Source: Zasmidium citrigriseum
Taxonomy: Eukaryota > Ascomycota > Dothideomycetes > Mycosphaerellales > Mycosphaerellaceae
Direction: 5' to 3'
Assembly (NCBI GenBank): GCA_002786025.1
Contig: NHNW01000036.1
Span: 248,001 to 312,000 of the forward strand
Length of the DNA: 64,000 bases
Position 1 is the stretch's first letter; every line of letters begins with the position of its first letter. Both the position numbers and the translations under genes were made by a program. Shown here piece after piece: positions 31,614 to 43,210 of the stretch. Under the pieces are notes generated by a model, which searched no databases, was not told the DNA's origin, and saw only the letters and a list, made by a program, of their open reading frames with translations.

Positions 31614-33983
31614 TCATGGTTGCATTGAGGGTATATCGAAATCAGAGGTTGCGTAGTATTGATCAGGGAAGTCGGTCGGGAACGAGCCAAACATATCTGC
31701 AAACTGATAGTCATTCTGCATGAATGATCTGAGCATCTCCTCGATATCAGCATGTTCCCAAGCATCGCTCTCGAGTTCCGGTGCATCAAAGCTGTTCAAG
31801 CTTGCGGGAGTGGTGTGCGGATCAGGGATAGATGCAGCAGTCGATTTCGTAGGGAGGAGAAAGGCATCTGTTGTCAAGTCGACCAGCGATTGAAAGCTAC
31901 GACCGCAACGCCGGGCTGGAGCCCACCACATACTTCCGAGAGTTAACAGGTTTGTACACAGCCGTAGATCTTTCGAGACTTGAGCTGTCGCCATGGAAGC
32001 GCGGACCTGTGGACAAGCCCAAATGCAGAAAATCAACGTCGTTCCAGCGGAGAATATTCCGTGTATGACCGGCCAGCTCATTGTCAACGCATCGTGCTCA
32101 TGCAATGACCAGTACAGATTCAGTCTCTGCTTTGCACTGTCGAAACAGCGCTGCAGTGCCGCAGATTCGGGAGTACGACAACCGAGCGAAGGTTGATATA
32201 AAAGACAAACTGCGTATTCGTAGTTGATCTGAAGTTTGGACTTGAGCATGGACACCCTCTTGTCGGCCACAGAGTTCAGATGTTGCAATGCGTCGGAGGT
32301 CCATTGGTCCAGTCTGCTGTGTATATCGATTTGAGTCTCGCTGCGTATGGACGAGGGCGTGGTGCCGGACGAGAATCGATAGAAGCGATATTTGATCTCA
32401 GATATCAGCTTTGCCCAGTGGAAGCGTGCAATCGAATAGTCCATCAAGACTTGATCCTCTGGACTTGAGTGATTGCTGTCGTCAGCGAGCCGACTTGGGA
32501 GGGCGAGCTCTAATGTGTCATCTTGAAACCCCAGAGGCCTGCCTTGGACAGAGCTAATGGATCTGTGATGACGTTAGACTCAGACTTGTCAATGCTGAGA
32601 TTATGTATACTTACCTGTCCAGCTCATAAAGACAGAAGAACACTCTTCTCCGCATCTGAATTGCTTCGGGCGACAAAGTACATGAGTCTCGAGCCCCACG
32701 ATGGAGACCAAGGTCAACAGCGTATGCCATCCCAAGATGTAAGAAGACCCAAGGATTACCGCTTTTGCCGCTGATGAAGCCATGTAGCACCGAAAGGACG
32801 ATTAATTGCACCGACTCGAGCGAGACATCTCCCAAGGTCTTGGACATCAGCTTGATGGCAAGGTCCTCATATGCGCGGGGATCCGCTCCAAACCGGTGTT
32901 TGTGATTTTGCAAGTGAGCAGCGATGGCCAGAACGTAGAGCAGCTGTGCACCCGCTGAAGTTGTCGAAAGAGGCATGGAAGATAAGCCATCGTTGTGAGA
33001 TAGCTGTCCGTTGTAGCTATGCGCATGGTTGTCCTTCAGCCAACCATTGGCTTGAAGACTGTTAGGTGATGGAGCATTGATCGAGTCGTACAGAGCTGCG
33101 ACAAGGGCCTGGATGCTAGGTTGGTGTAAGACTGGGTAGTCCGGATGATAGTAATGGAAAAACAATCGAACCAGGCGACTGCACTCCTCCTGTTTTGGCA
33201 GGACCTGTACAGAACGTAAGCAAATCTATCAGGAAGCGAGATAAGAGAAAATGTCCAGTGGCTTACCGTGCGTAATAGCTCGAGCACAGCCAAAGTTCTA
33301 TGACGGGCTGTATCATTACTACTCTCAGTCGCTGGACCTTCGTCCAGATCGCTGGACTCTGCGGATTGGTCGTCACCAGCAAAGCGAGCGTCGCCGTTTC
33401 CTTGTAAAAGGTCGGCGAAGAAGTGTCCCGATGAGGCCCCAAGGTAGTGCATCCTAGAGTTACTTGCGTTAAGTGAGATCAGGCCTAAGTCCAAAGCCAT
33501 GCGGCTTCCATGATTCACGGCCTTACGGCCATTGTCAAGCCCAGCTTCAGTTGCCCGCCGCTTGGACGACACATTCGAAGACGGCTGGACCGCCTCTGTG
33601 CCAGGCACGTCTGCAGTCGTTTGCGGAGACTCGTTGGTGAGATCCACATCGGGCAGACGTGATTTCACCAAATCCTCCAGCCAAGCAACCCGTGCCAGGG
33701 CATCTGACAGAAGTCTGTACGAGTCAGTGGTGACCTGTGCAGATGGGATTTTGGTCTCGTACCCTCTCGGAACAGACCCAACGCTGGCCACAGTGCTAAC
33801 GTCGATGCACTGGACGCCAGCTTTTTCGCACTTCGAGCATGACGGAGCTTTCCCGTCACACTAGAAACGGGTGAGTATGAAGGACGATGTGGGTCAAACC
33901 CAACATACCTTGATCCTGCGCTCCCTGCATCTTTGACAGGCGATGCGGACCTTGCGCTCGCGCGGCTCCGTCGATGCGTCCAT
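31614..33983 (-). CDS. Zn2Cys6 transcription factor with fungal_trans domain
   Basis: Four minus-strand exons (33909-33983, 33267-33860, 32615-33204, 31614-32562) encode 735 aa. The binuclear zinc cluster lies at the N-terminus: CQRCRERRIK, then CDGKAPSCSKCEKAGVQC after the first intron. A coiled segment and Ser-rich linker follow, then the fungal-specific middle homology region (RLFFHYYHPDYPVLHQPS, FLHLGMAYAVDLGLHRG, RRVFFCLYELDRSISSVQGRPL). The last ~60 residues are acidic (DAPELESDAWEHADIEEM), likely an activation tail. As the only regulator beside the transporter, aldolase, dehydrogenase and dehydratase genes it is the natural candidate to control them. Confidence 0.92.
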
Positions 33984-34409
33984 ATTTCGTGATTTCGTGG
34001 GACATGCTTGGTCTTGAGAGTGTGTGAAGTTGTCAAAGCTGAGGAGCTGAGGTCGACATCAAAGCTAAATGACGGGACCCTCCAGCAGGAGCTCTCCGCC
34101 CGCTCCTGCCAAACCTTGGTTTCATCAGAGGGAAGGAGGGAGCTCGCGGCAAATTGGAAGAACGACTTCGACACGAAAGTCTACATAGACACAGTCCAAG
34201 GGATCGAAACTGCGCGACTGCAGAAGTACAGTCAATATCGAGCCTGTCTTATTCATTTAACACATCAAATCGGTAAAATACATCGGAAACCTCAACACAA
34301 AAGACAGTCTCATACCGATTACAACACTGGACCCAGCCCGCTCGTGTCTAAACCTCCAGATCCTTCACCATTACCTCTCCATGCTCTTGTCTTCGTTGGA
34401 AGCATTCGT
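33984..34409. other. intergenic
   Basis: About 430 bp from the transcription-factor start to the 3' end of the CFEM gene. It holds the factor's promoter. No other feature seen. Confidence 0.4.
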
Positions 34410-34838
34410 CTACTGGAAAACCAGCATCGGGCAAGTCGCGTAAGCGGTATACGCCGTCGCATTGAAGTACTTGCAGACATCCGTGACACTGTTCTGGAAA
34501 TTGCCCAGCTGCTCGTTGCTGCAAGTGGCATTCACGCCACCGGGAGTCAGCATGCACGGAACCATGATCTATCTCGAAGTATCAGCGTCTGTCCACGGGC
34601 ATGAATCGGTTGTCCGTACATCATCGATCCTCTGAGTGCGCTGGCAGTGGCAGAAGAAGTCATTCTCCTTGCATCCATCCGCCTTGAGAGCATAGTCTGT
34701 GCAAGCGACCGCGCAGGGCTCGTTGGTCTTCTCCCATTTGTCCAGTGTCATGCACTTGTATTTCTGGTATTGGCCGCGGGTGAAGAGGGCGTTGGCTGCC
34801 AGAGGCAGGGCGAGCGCAGCGTAGAGGAAGGACTTCAT
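34410..34838 (-). CDS. small secreted CFEM-domain protein
   Basis: Two minus-strand exons (34620-34838, 34410-34568) give 125 aa. MKSFLYAALALPLAANALF is a clear signal peptide. The mature part has the eight CFEM cysteines: EPCAVACTDYALKADGC, KENDFFCHC (the Asp ahead of the CxC is the haem-iron ligand in known CFEM proteins), MVPCMLTPGGVNATC and DVC. Two extra cysteines flank the set. There is no GPI signal at the C-terminus, so the protein should be released. Such proteins take up haem iron or act as effectors at the host surface. A Mutator-like transposon begins about 190 bp upstream of its ATG. Confidence 0.85.
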
Positions 34839-35036
34839 TGTTATTGTTGTTGTTTGAAAAGAGCGTGGGTGTAGTTGAAAGAACGAATGAAAATAACGAA
34901 GATGTTAACAGACAGTAGATGGACAGAAGAAGCTGGAAAGAAGCATTCGCCGCGCGCGAGTACACGGCCGCCTTTAGTACACCGTACCTACTTCGCGATC
35001 AACAGCATCTAGTGTCACACGACTCACAAGGCTGCA

Positions 35037-38000
35037 GGGGATTGGTAACCGGCCATTGAGTGATTGTTATTTGGGCATTAATCTCGATATTACCGTCAGG
35101 GGACGGTAACAGCCTGTTCCCAATAATTAGCCATTTCCCCATAGTAAATCGTCGTCTTGGCAGGACACGTCGTCGTCGCGTCCCACCTACGTATCTTCCT
35201 TCTCTTTAATATACCGTTATATTAACGCTCCGCCCTTATAGCGCCTACTACTATACCTACCCTCTCTCTAGTACTTTCTACTACTTCTTAAGCCTAATAT
35301 AAGTAATTAATCTTATCCTTATAGTAGTACTTCGGCGATAAACTAGGTAACCTTTAAGTAAGCGACTTCTTTTAAGATATTAGCTTCTTCGACGATAAGG
35401 GCGATAAGAGCGATACTAGTAACTCTAGATTTAATAAGCTAGCGTTAGAGGACGTTATTATCGATAGACTTAGTAATATCCTTAGTAATTAAGAGCTAGA
35501 TAGTAATAAGGAAGAGGAGCTAGAGTAGCTAGCTAGCTAGCTCGATATCGAAGTAATTACTACTAGAGCTACCGCTATAATAGCTAGCTATAATAAAGGT
35601 AATAAGGACGTACCCTTTAAGGTAGAAGATAAGGTACCTATAGACCGTCTATTAGTAGATCTACCTTCTAGCGAGACGTATAGTTTAATAGAGCGTACCT
35701 ATAACGCTATATAGCTCTAGGCTACTAAATACGGATTTACGGTAGTATATCGCTCTAGTAATAAGTCGACGAGGCCTAAGTTAGCTAGTAAATAGATTAG
35801 CCGCCTTATTAACTATAATTAAGGGCGTCTACCTAAGCGCCGTAATAAGAGGAAGCGGCTAGGCGCTATCTTAGGCCGAGTTAATTATTAATAGCGCTAT
35901 ATAATCCGTACTTATAACTCGAAGAATCTAGACGGCTAGTAGATAATAGCTAGCTCTCGAGGATAGTACAATTACTACTATTACGACTCTAGCGTCTTTA
36001 TAATCTACTAGCGGCGGTAGCGGCTATAGTAGAAATTTAAGAAGGAGGTACTAGATAACTTAAATACTAACGTAAGCGCTTAGTCGTCGTTATTAAGGCT
36101 ATAAGAGCGATATAGTAGTTATAAGTTAATTACGTATACCCCTTTTAACGAATCGGCTAGATTCCTTTCTAACTTTATATATAGGCTTATAGACTATCGA
36201 GGATATCTATAATATTCGTAGGCTCGTAAGACGACTTATATAAGGCGATATAACTACTCCGGATACCCTTAAGAAGATTCTTAAAGATAATAACTACCTA
36301 TACTAGCTAGAGAAGGTAGAAAGGGGGCCTAATAAGGGTACTATCGATAAGCTACTTATTCTTAACCCTTAGATAATAGAGCTCTATAAACTATACCCGG
36401 ACTATATTATCGCGGACAATACCTATAAGATAAACTAGTATAATAGGCTATTATTTAATCTTTCTACGGGTACTAGCTATAGCGATATAATACCCCTTAG
36501 GTACTATATAATAGGTAAAGAGGATAAAGAGGCGTTTACGTAGATTTTCGAGTAGTTTAAGTAACTTTATAGCTATTACTTACTACCGCTACCTAACCTC
36601 TAGGTTATAGATCGAGATAGAGAGTATATTAACGCCCTTAATAGGATCTTTCCGAATACGCCGTACCTAATTTACGCCTAGTATATATTTAAGAACGTCT
36701 AAGCGTAGGCGAGGAAGCTTATAAAGTAGAAGCCGGTTTATAAGAATAGTAAGCTCTTATACTATAAGGATTTAGACGACTACGCTACCTTTATAGACCT
36801 CTTTAGAGCTACTATATATACTAAATCGATAGACGAGTTTAATAAGTATAATCTCGAGATAGCTACTAGTAAGAACCCTTACTATTAGACGCTCTAGTAG
36901 TATATTAATCGTAAATACTAGCCTTATAGAGACCGGCTTATTTACTACTTCTAGTAGTACTAATTCGCTTTCTATAGGTAAGTAGTTACCTTATAGGTTA
37001 AAGGAGCGTACTTAACGATAAAGAAGTAGATTACTAGTAAGCGCTATAATATCCTTTTACTCTTCTTAAAGCTCGTCCCTTAGTAGAAGCTTAAGTATAC
37101 TAAAATTAAGGCTTATATAGGCCGTAAGAGACTTAAGATCCCCTAGTAGTACCGCTATAAGCTATATTAGAAGGTTAATAAGGAAATCTATCGTAAGCCT
37201 ATCTATATAGCTAAGTAGTAGTATAACTATACTATCGACGAGTTAAAAGAGGTTAATAATAGTAAACTACGCTCTATCTATAACGGCTAGTTTCGTAAGG
37301 TATAGGGGATTATCTATAAGTATTAGATTATAGATATTCTTAAGTAAGATAGTAGTAACTTCGCCTTCGAGCTCGATTACTTCGATAGGTACTAGTATAT
37401 CGACAAATCGGCGGCGCTAGTCTACCGAATAGTCTATCTTAATTATACCCTCGAGCCTACTACCCTACTAAATAATCGCTACGGAAGAGCTACCGTACGA
37501 GCGTCTACTTAATACTATAGCTAAGCTAATACTTATAACCCTTCTAGCTTCGAATATTACGATCTTAATTATCTAGCTAGCTAGCTAGTAAGGGGTAGGC
37601 GCGGTAGTATAAGAGGTAGATAGGGTAGATAGAGTAGAAGAGGTAGAGCGTAGTAATCTATATTATTATTATAACCTTATATATAACCTACCTAAGTCTA
37701 TATACCCTCGTAATTAACGTAGTAATAACTCTAGTAGTTATTAGGCTAGCCGCTCGCTCTACGGCTAACGATATTATCTATAGAGGCGGTATTTAGATAA
37801 GCCTATATAGATCTACCCCCCTCTAGGTAGTAGTAGTTCTATAACCTTTAGAGACTAGTAATAGGACCCCCTAGGGTACTCTCTATAGCTCTACCCCCTT
37901 CTACTACTCTAGTATAGCGTTAGTAGTATTACTAGGGGGTACTAGCGGAGTAGTTAAGGTTCGAGGAGCTAGTCCTTTACTTACGGTAGTACTAATAGGC

Positions 38001-38519
38001 CGCCTATAGTAATTAATACTAACGTAAGTAACGCGACGAGCCTATAACGCGAGAATTTTACGATAATTAATAGTAGTTTCTCGGTCTCTAATTAGCTAAT
38101 ACTAGAAAGGGCGGCAAACGACGATTTAAGCTAGTTTAAGTATTACGAAGGTTATAGTAAGCCGCTATAAGCTAGCTCTAGAAAGCTAGCTAGATTTACG
38201 ACTAGATTGTACTTATAATACTATAACCTAACGGTTATATATTTAATACATTATAAGAGGCTATTATATATATTATTATTACCTTCCGCTCTTATATAAA
38301 TATTATCTTAATATATATTATTATAATAGTATAGGTTAGTAGGGGAAATCTAGCTTTAGATACTACTTACGACGAGGAATTAAGGATTTAGCTTTAAGTG
38401 CGTGGCAGCTACGCGATTATGCAACTTTGTATAAGGATTACAGCGAAATTTGCATGTTGACGTAGATATCGAGATCAATGCCCAAATAACGAAAGGTCAA
38501 TGGCCGGTTACCAATCCCC
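35037..38519 (+). mobile_element. RIP-mutated Mutator-like element (MULE), 3,483 bp
   Basis: The ends are inverted repeats of about 62 bp (35037-35098 and 38458-38519): the outer 23 bp starting GGGGATTGGTAACCGGCCAT are identical, followed by a six-base mismatch and further matching blocks GTTATTTGGGCATT and ATCTCGATAT. The insertion has a perfect 9-bp target duplication. From about 35,190 to 38,400 CA and TG dinucleotides are nearly missing, so every frame is full of TAG/TAA, while the outer 120-150 bp at each end are normal. It lies between the CFEM gene and a nuclear-type protein gene. Confidence 0.9.
35650..37560 (+). pseudogene. MULE transposase, destroyed by RIP
   Basis: Reading the plus strand with TAG/TAA as former Gln codons restores a typical MULE transposase order. 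There is a FAR1-like N-terminal part (KYGFTVVYRSSNKSTRPKLA), then YIIADNTYKINQYNRLLFN (the first catalytic Asp region, normally DxTYKTN), LQVIDRDREYINALNRIFPN with the second Asp, and YAQYIFKNVQAQARKLI. Only CAA/CAG-type codons and some Trp are lost, which shows that C-to-T change in CpA caused the decay. Limits are approximate. Confidence 0.8.
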
Positions 38520-38528
38520 AAGGCTGCA

Positions 38529-38996
38529 TAAAATTCTCCTAACACTTACCATTTTCATGCTGATGCAGGCGCCTCGGTGGAAGCTACAAGAGCGCGCTCA
38601 TCTCCTTGGTGCCGCTGGCTTGGAGTAAGAACGAATCCAGACTCGGCACCGTGTTCGCAAAATCGTGGAGGCCGTTTGCGTTGGCCGAAAGAGGTGATGG
38701 CGGACGTTGTGGTCACGGGGTAGCGTGAGCCGATCTTCATCGGTCGAGTCAAGCCGAACTTTCGGCTCCTTTTTTAGGAGAATTTCATATTTCTCCTGTC
38801 AGCGCTTGGAAGAGACGGGATCAATGGTTTCGAAATGCTTTCAGCAGAGTCCGCTCTCCTGCTCAGCGAGCGCAACAATGCACCTCTCGTCGCTGTCGGC
38901 CCATTCAACGAGACGTCGCCACCGAGGAGATCCTGAGCATTGCATTGAGCACGACTTTCCAACACATTCACAGATCCTCGTACAACTGCCATTCCA
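38529..38996. other. intergenic
   Basis: About 470 bp between the right end of the MULE and the 3' end of the next gene. Composition is normal, so RIP has not spread here. Nothing coding recognised. Confidence 0.4.
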
Positions 38997-40454
38997 TCAC
39001 CGTCCGTATGCCTCGCGCGGATAGTCATCCCACTCTTGCTTGAACTTGTAGCTCGACTTTCCGCACCACAAAGGTCCCGGCCGCCGAGTGCCCGAGAATT
39101 CCACGGTCTCTGGGAAGAGGTTATGGAAGACACCACGAACTTGCTCTCGACCGTAGAATTCTAAATCTCCGAAGCATCCTTTTCCAAATCGAAGGCTCCC
39201 ATTCTGCTCGAAGTCTCTGGCGCGCCAACCGAACGACAAACTCCGATTGAAGGCAATGTCGTCGACCTTGATATTTCCAGACTTCCAAGCCAGTTCGAAG
39301 CCGCCCCAAATCAGACCCGCCTCATTGTCAACGCAGATGAACAGTCGGAGCTTGTCGGCATGTTCTGGTGACTGGGCCGCCAGTTTCGGGCAGTCGATGT
39401 TGTACACGCCTGTAAGATTCAATTGCCCCTGCGTGATGTCGGGGCGAGTGTCCATTGACTCGTCTTGGTCGTACCCGTCTGGGTTGGCACTGCCGAAGTC
39501 GTCGTGCTCGTTGTCATGGTCACCGTAATCATCGTACGGCTCGTTCTTGATGGTAGGGCGATGATCCAGACCCGCTTCGCGCTTCACCTGGGCTTCCGTC
39601 TCTCTGATGGCTGGCTGACTGAGAGCGGACTTGCGTGCCGTCTGTTTCGTTCTACCTCCTGGTCTCTTGGCCGGGCTTGAGCTGGCATGGTGCGGGCTCG
39701 ACCTCTGGAAGACATTGTCGGGATGGTTTACGGGGTCGCTGCGGAGCTCAGTCGCTGCCTTCTTCTTTCTAGTCGTACCGCTGGTCTTATTTTGAGTAGA
39801 CGAGCTTTCATCTGCGTTGCTGGCCTTTGATTTCAGTGTTGGCTTTGGTGTCTTGGCTGGGGTGGCTTTTGGAGCATGTTTGGGTGCGGCCTTTGGCGTG
39901 GCCGCTCTGGTAGATTTTGCTTTCGACACATCTGATCTGTCGATGTTGATAGACACGCCATCTACAGTGACGGATACCTTGGTCCTCTTGGAGCTTTCGG
40001 CCGATTCTTCGTCGTCTCGACCGCGCTTGGTGCCTTTACCAGACTCGCCCTTCTTGGCTTTGCGTACTGCAGCGGCATACTCTTTCTACCATTGAAGAGA
40101 TGAGTTAGAGCCATGCTTGAAAGTATATGATACTCGAGTCAACTACTGTACCTTCATTTGGCCCTCCATGTCGGCCAAATGTGGGGGCTGCGACTTGAGC
40201 TTGCCTTGGTTGAGCGCCTGCTGCAGTCGCACCTTCGCTGTGTTCTTGTCTTTGGATCGCTGCAAGCCATAGTGTATGAGTTGCGCTTCATACCAGTGAC
40301 CGACTTGGTCTTTGACGTCTTTGCCATTCAGGAGGCGCTTGATCTCGGCTTCCGGTGCTCGAGGATGTCTCTTCAACTCGCCGCCGCACTCGACGAGCAA
40401 GATGTCTCTGTAGAGAAACTCGCCTCGAACGACAGGAGCTACCGAGCCGTCCAT
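38997..40454 (-). CDS. hypothetical nuclear-type protein, 463 aa
   Basis: Two minus-strand exons (40152-40454, 38997-40085). Residues 1-100 form a conserved-looking globular domain (MDGSVAPVVRGEFLYRDILL, VKDQVGHWYEAQLIHYGL). The middle (about 100-300) is a long Lys/Pro/Ala-rich disordered stretch with nuclear-localisation-like KRGRDDEE, RKKKAATELR and KRPGGRTKQTARKS; the last of these resembles a histone-tail-like basic patch. The C-terminus (about 300-463) is again globular (IDCPKLAAQ, LFICVDNEAGLIWGGFELA, GKGCFGDLEFYGREQVRG). I do not recognise either domain family. A chromatin or nucleic-acid role is a guess from the basic patches. Confidence 0.75.
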
Positions 40455-41062
40455 TTTCGTGGCTTGTCTGTGATGGTGGGAGGCGGTAGGTTGATTTCGA
40501 GGGGGCCGGAAATGGGTGGCTGGGAAATGCCCGGCAAGAAAGGAGGGCTAAAGTCTTGACCAAGATCCGGACTGTTGGAAGGCGAATTGAATCACGAAAT
40601 GGACAAGAAACTTCGAGGGAGTCCTGGATCTACTCAAGGTAACATTCACCTCTTTGGAAATGCTGCTAAAGGCACAGAATCTGATGGCGTAGCAGGGAAT
40701 TCACCCACCTACCGGGGACCACGACTTTCTTGCGTCGAAGACTGGCGACAAGGTTCTGGTCTCTGCTTCCGCTGCCGCCATCTCCTTTTCTTCCACCTCG
40801 TCAAGAGCGATATCGAGAAATCGATCTGTCTTTGAGGCAGGCGCGGTGTCGCAAAGGTGAACTAGGTCGACTGTCGCCCTACGGAATTGAGATGTAGCCA
40901 ATCGGCGTAATTGTGCCTGCAGAAAGCTGTACATTGGTACCGCCTAATGCCGGCAATGACTGCAGGGAATTTATCCGGCGTTGGACAGTGAGTAGTCAGT
41001 GGTATAAGAACCGATCTCGAACAACAGACCAGACGTCTTTCATCGTTCGACCGACCGGCAAA
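40455..41062. other. intergenic, divergent upstream regions
   Basis: About 610 bp separating two start codons pointing apart. No coding or repeat signal recognised. Confidence 0.4.
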
Positions 41063-41987
41063 ATGGCAGATCTCAGCGAGCTCACGGCACAGTCACTCTT
41101 CAACATTAAAGGCTGGATCACGGTTGTCACCGGTGGAGGAACAGGTCTTGGGCTTATCACCGCACGAGCGCTGGCCGCCAACGGAGCCAAGGTCTACATC
41201 ACAGGAAGACGACTCGAGAAGCTCAAAGATGCAGAGATGACCGATTCCGCCAGTGGTGGCTCGATCATCGGCATTCAGATGGACTGTACCGACAAGCAGA
41301 GCATCCAAGAAGGTGTCAAGCTCATCGCAGAGAAGGAGAAGTTCGTCAACCTCCTCGTCAACAACGCCGGTGTGACAAGCGTCAACTACGGACCCAGCGG
41401 CGCACCCCGAGGCTCTGTCAAGGAGATCAGCGAGACGATGATGGGCAACCAGACTTTCGACGACTGGACTTCCATCTACAAGATCAACGTTGCCAGCTAC
41501 TACTTCACATCTGCTGCTTTCCTGCCATTGCTGGTGGCGGCCAAGGACCAGGGCTATCCTGAGTCTGGGTCGATCTTGAACGTCTCGTCCATCTCTGGCA
41601 TTACGAAGGAAAGCCAGAATGGCCAGTTCAGCTACAACGCGAGCAAAGCTGCCACAATCTCCTTGACGGAGCAACTTGCCGTGGACTTCAAGCGACCGGA
41701 GCTTGAAGTTCGAGTGAATACTCTGGCTCCAGGCTACTTCCCCAGCGAGATGACTCCGATTGGGCAGCATTCAGGGAAGGAGAAGGAGTACTTCCGACAG
41801 AACTGGGGCGTGCCGTTTGGTCGAGCTGGCCATCCTCGAGACTATGCCCAGGCGCTCTTGAACTTTGCAACAAATGGGTATGTTCCTGCCCAGATATTGA
41901 AGTGAAGATGCTGACTGATATTGCTGCAGATACGTAACTGGATCGACTCTGATCATCGACGGAGGTTGGCTGCTCGCTCACGCATAA
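41063..41987 (+). CDS. short-chain dehydrogenase/reductase
   Basis: Two exons (41063-41877, 41930-41987) encode 290 aa; the small last exon supplies the standard C-terminus YVTGSTLIIDGGWLLAHA. TVVTGGGTGLG is the cofactor-binding TGxxxGxG, NNAG follows strand 4, and the catalytic set is Ser in NVSSISG with YNASK. GRR after strand 2 suggests NADP(H). The ATG at 41063 has a good context (aaaATGg). Reduction of a ketone or oxidation of an alcohol is expected; substrate unknown. It converges with a second SDR gene, with only 17 bp between stops. Confidence 0.9.
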
Positions 41988-42004
41988 ACAGCACTCGCAA
42001 ATCT

Positions 42005-42763
42005 TTACCAAGGAAGAATCTCATCCTCAGTCACCAACCACCCATGCACCTTCTCCTTCGAATCAGTCGCCGCTCGAATCAAAGCCTTCGCGCCATCCCT
42101 TGGATCCTTCACACCTCTGTGCCCATTGAAATCTGTACTGCAATAGCCCGGATCAGATGCCGACACTACAAAGCCCTCATCCTCCAACAGCTTCGCATAA
42201 CTCAACATGATCATGTTCATCGCCGTCTTCGTGCTGCGGTAGATGGGAAAGTGTTTCGCGCTGTACAAATCGTCGTACTCTCGTGCTTGGGTAAGCGACG
42301 AGAGGCCAGAAGAAGTGAAGGCGATGCGCTTCCCATTCGGATCTTTCGACTTGCGGAGAAGAGGCAGGAAAGCTTCGGTCGTGATGGCGGCGCCAAAGAG
42401 GTTGGTGTTGTACTGCTGCTGATACAATTCTCTCAGGCTCGGTGTATCGTTCCCTTGTTCTTGCGGGCCAGCCACGCCGGCGTTGACCATCAAGATATCA
42501 AGATGGCCATACTTCTTCTCGACGAGACTCGCGGCGGCGTAGATCGACTCATCCGATGTGACATCGATTTGAATAGGTTCGACGTCGGCGGCGTCGACTT
42601 TCAAAGAGCTGTCTGCTGCAAGAGCTTCGATTGCTTTCTGCGCTTTACCCATGTCCCGGCTGCCCATCAAAATATGGTATTTCCCTGTTGCTGCCATTTG
42701 CTGACTGGCGAAGTAGCCCAGGCCATTGTTGCCGCCGGTGATGAGGACGAGGGTTTTCGACAT
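42005..42763 (-). CDS. short-chain dehydrogenase/reductase (carbonyl-reductase type)
   Basis: Single exon of 252 aa from ATG 42763. LITGGNNGLGYFAS is the TGxxxGxG motif, MGSRDMGKA suggests NADPH, DILMVNAGVAG follows, and YRSTK is the YxxxK pair with Ser in AFTSSGL. The C-terminal HGWLVTEDEILPW fits carbonyl-reductase-like members. It is convergent with the other SDR but not closely related to it in sequence, so this is not a recent tandem duplicate. Confidence 0.88.
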   Translation of the reverse strand: MSKTLVLITGGNNGLGYFASQQMAATGKYHILMGSRDMGKAQKAIEALAADSSLKVDAADVEPIQIDVTSDESIYAAASLVEKKYGHLDILMVNAGVAGPQEQGNDTPSLRELYQQQYNTNLFGAAITTEAFLPLLRKSKDPNGKRIAFTSSGLSSLTQAREYDDLYSAKHFPIYRSTKTAMNMIMLSYAKLLEDEGFVVSASDPGYCSTDFNGHRGVKDPRDGAKALIRAATDSKEKVHGWLVTEDEILPW

Positions 42764-43210
42764 GGTGGAAGGTGAAGTCAAGGTCGTGAGGTACGTTGAA
42801 TATTGCCAAGTTCAATGGTTTGGTATCGGGAGAAGACTGACTGCGATATATATATCGATTCGTATCCGCTCGGATATAGCACTTTCTGCCCCGTCAAGTG
42901 GATCACAAACGCCGAGTATGCGGAGCTAAGCAGAAATACCTTGCTGAGCCAACGCACTTCTCAGCAACGAGCGGATCTTCTATATTCGATAGCGAGCATG
43001 TGTCCGACAACGACTGATTTACGGCGCCTTTTTGCTGGATTTGGCTCTCGAAACGGGCTCAATTGGTGACGATCATGGCAAGTTTCATCGCCAACAACCG
43101 ATACCCGAATCCGAGCAGCGACATTTCTTACAAACGATACTCGTGAGGACTACAAACAACGGATTTACTCGTCGTTAAATGGTACCTCTTATTCGATGTG
43201 GCGCAACAGA
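42764..43210. other. intergenic
   Basis: About 450 bp upstream of the minus-strand SDR and past the end of the carbamoylase gene. Nothing recognised. Confidence 0.4.

Larger units (their letters stand above)
35028..38528. repeat. 9-bp target site duplication flanking the Mutator-like element
   Basis: AAGGCTGCA occurs at 35028-35036 directly before the left inverted repeat and again at 38520-38528 directly after the right one. A perfect 9-bp duplication is the hallmark of Mutator-type insertion and fixes both ends of the element to the base. Confidence 0.9.
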
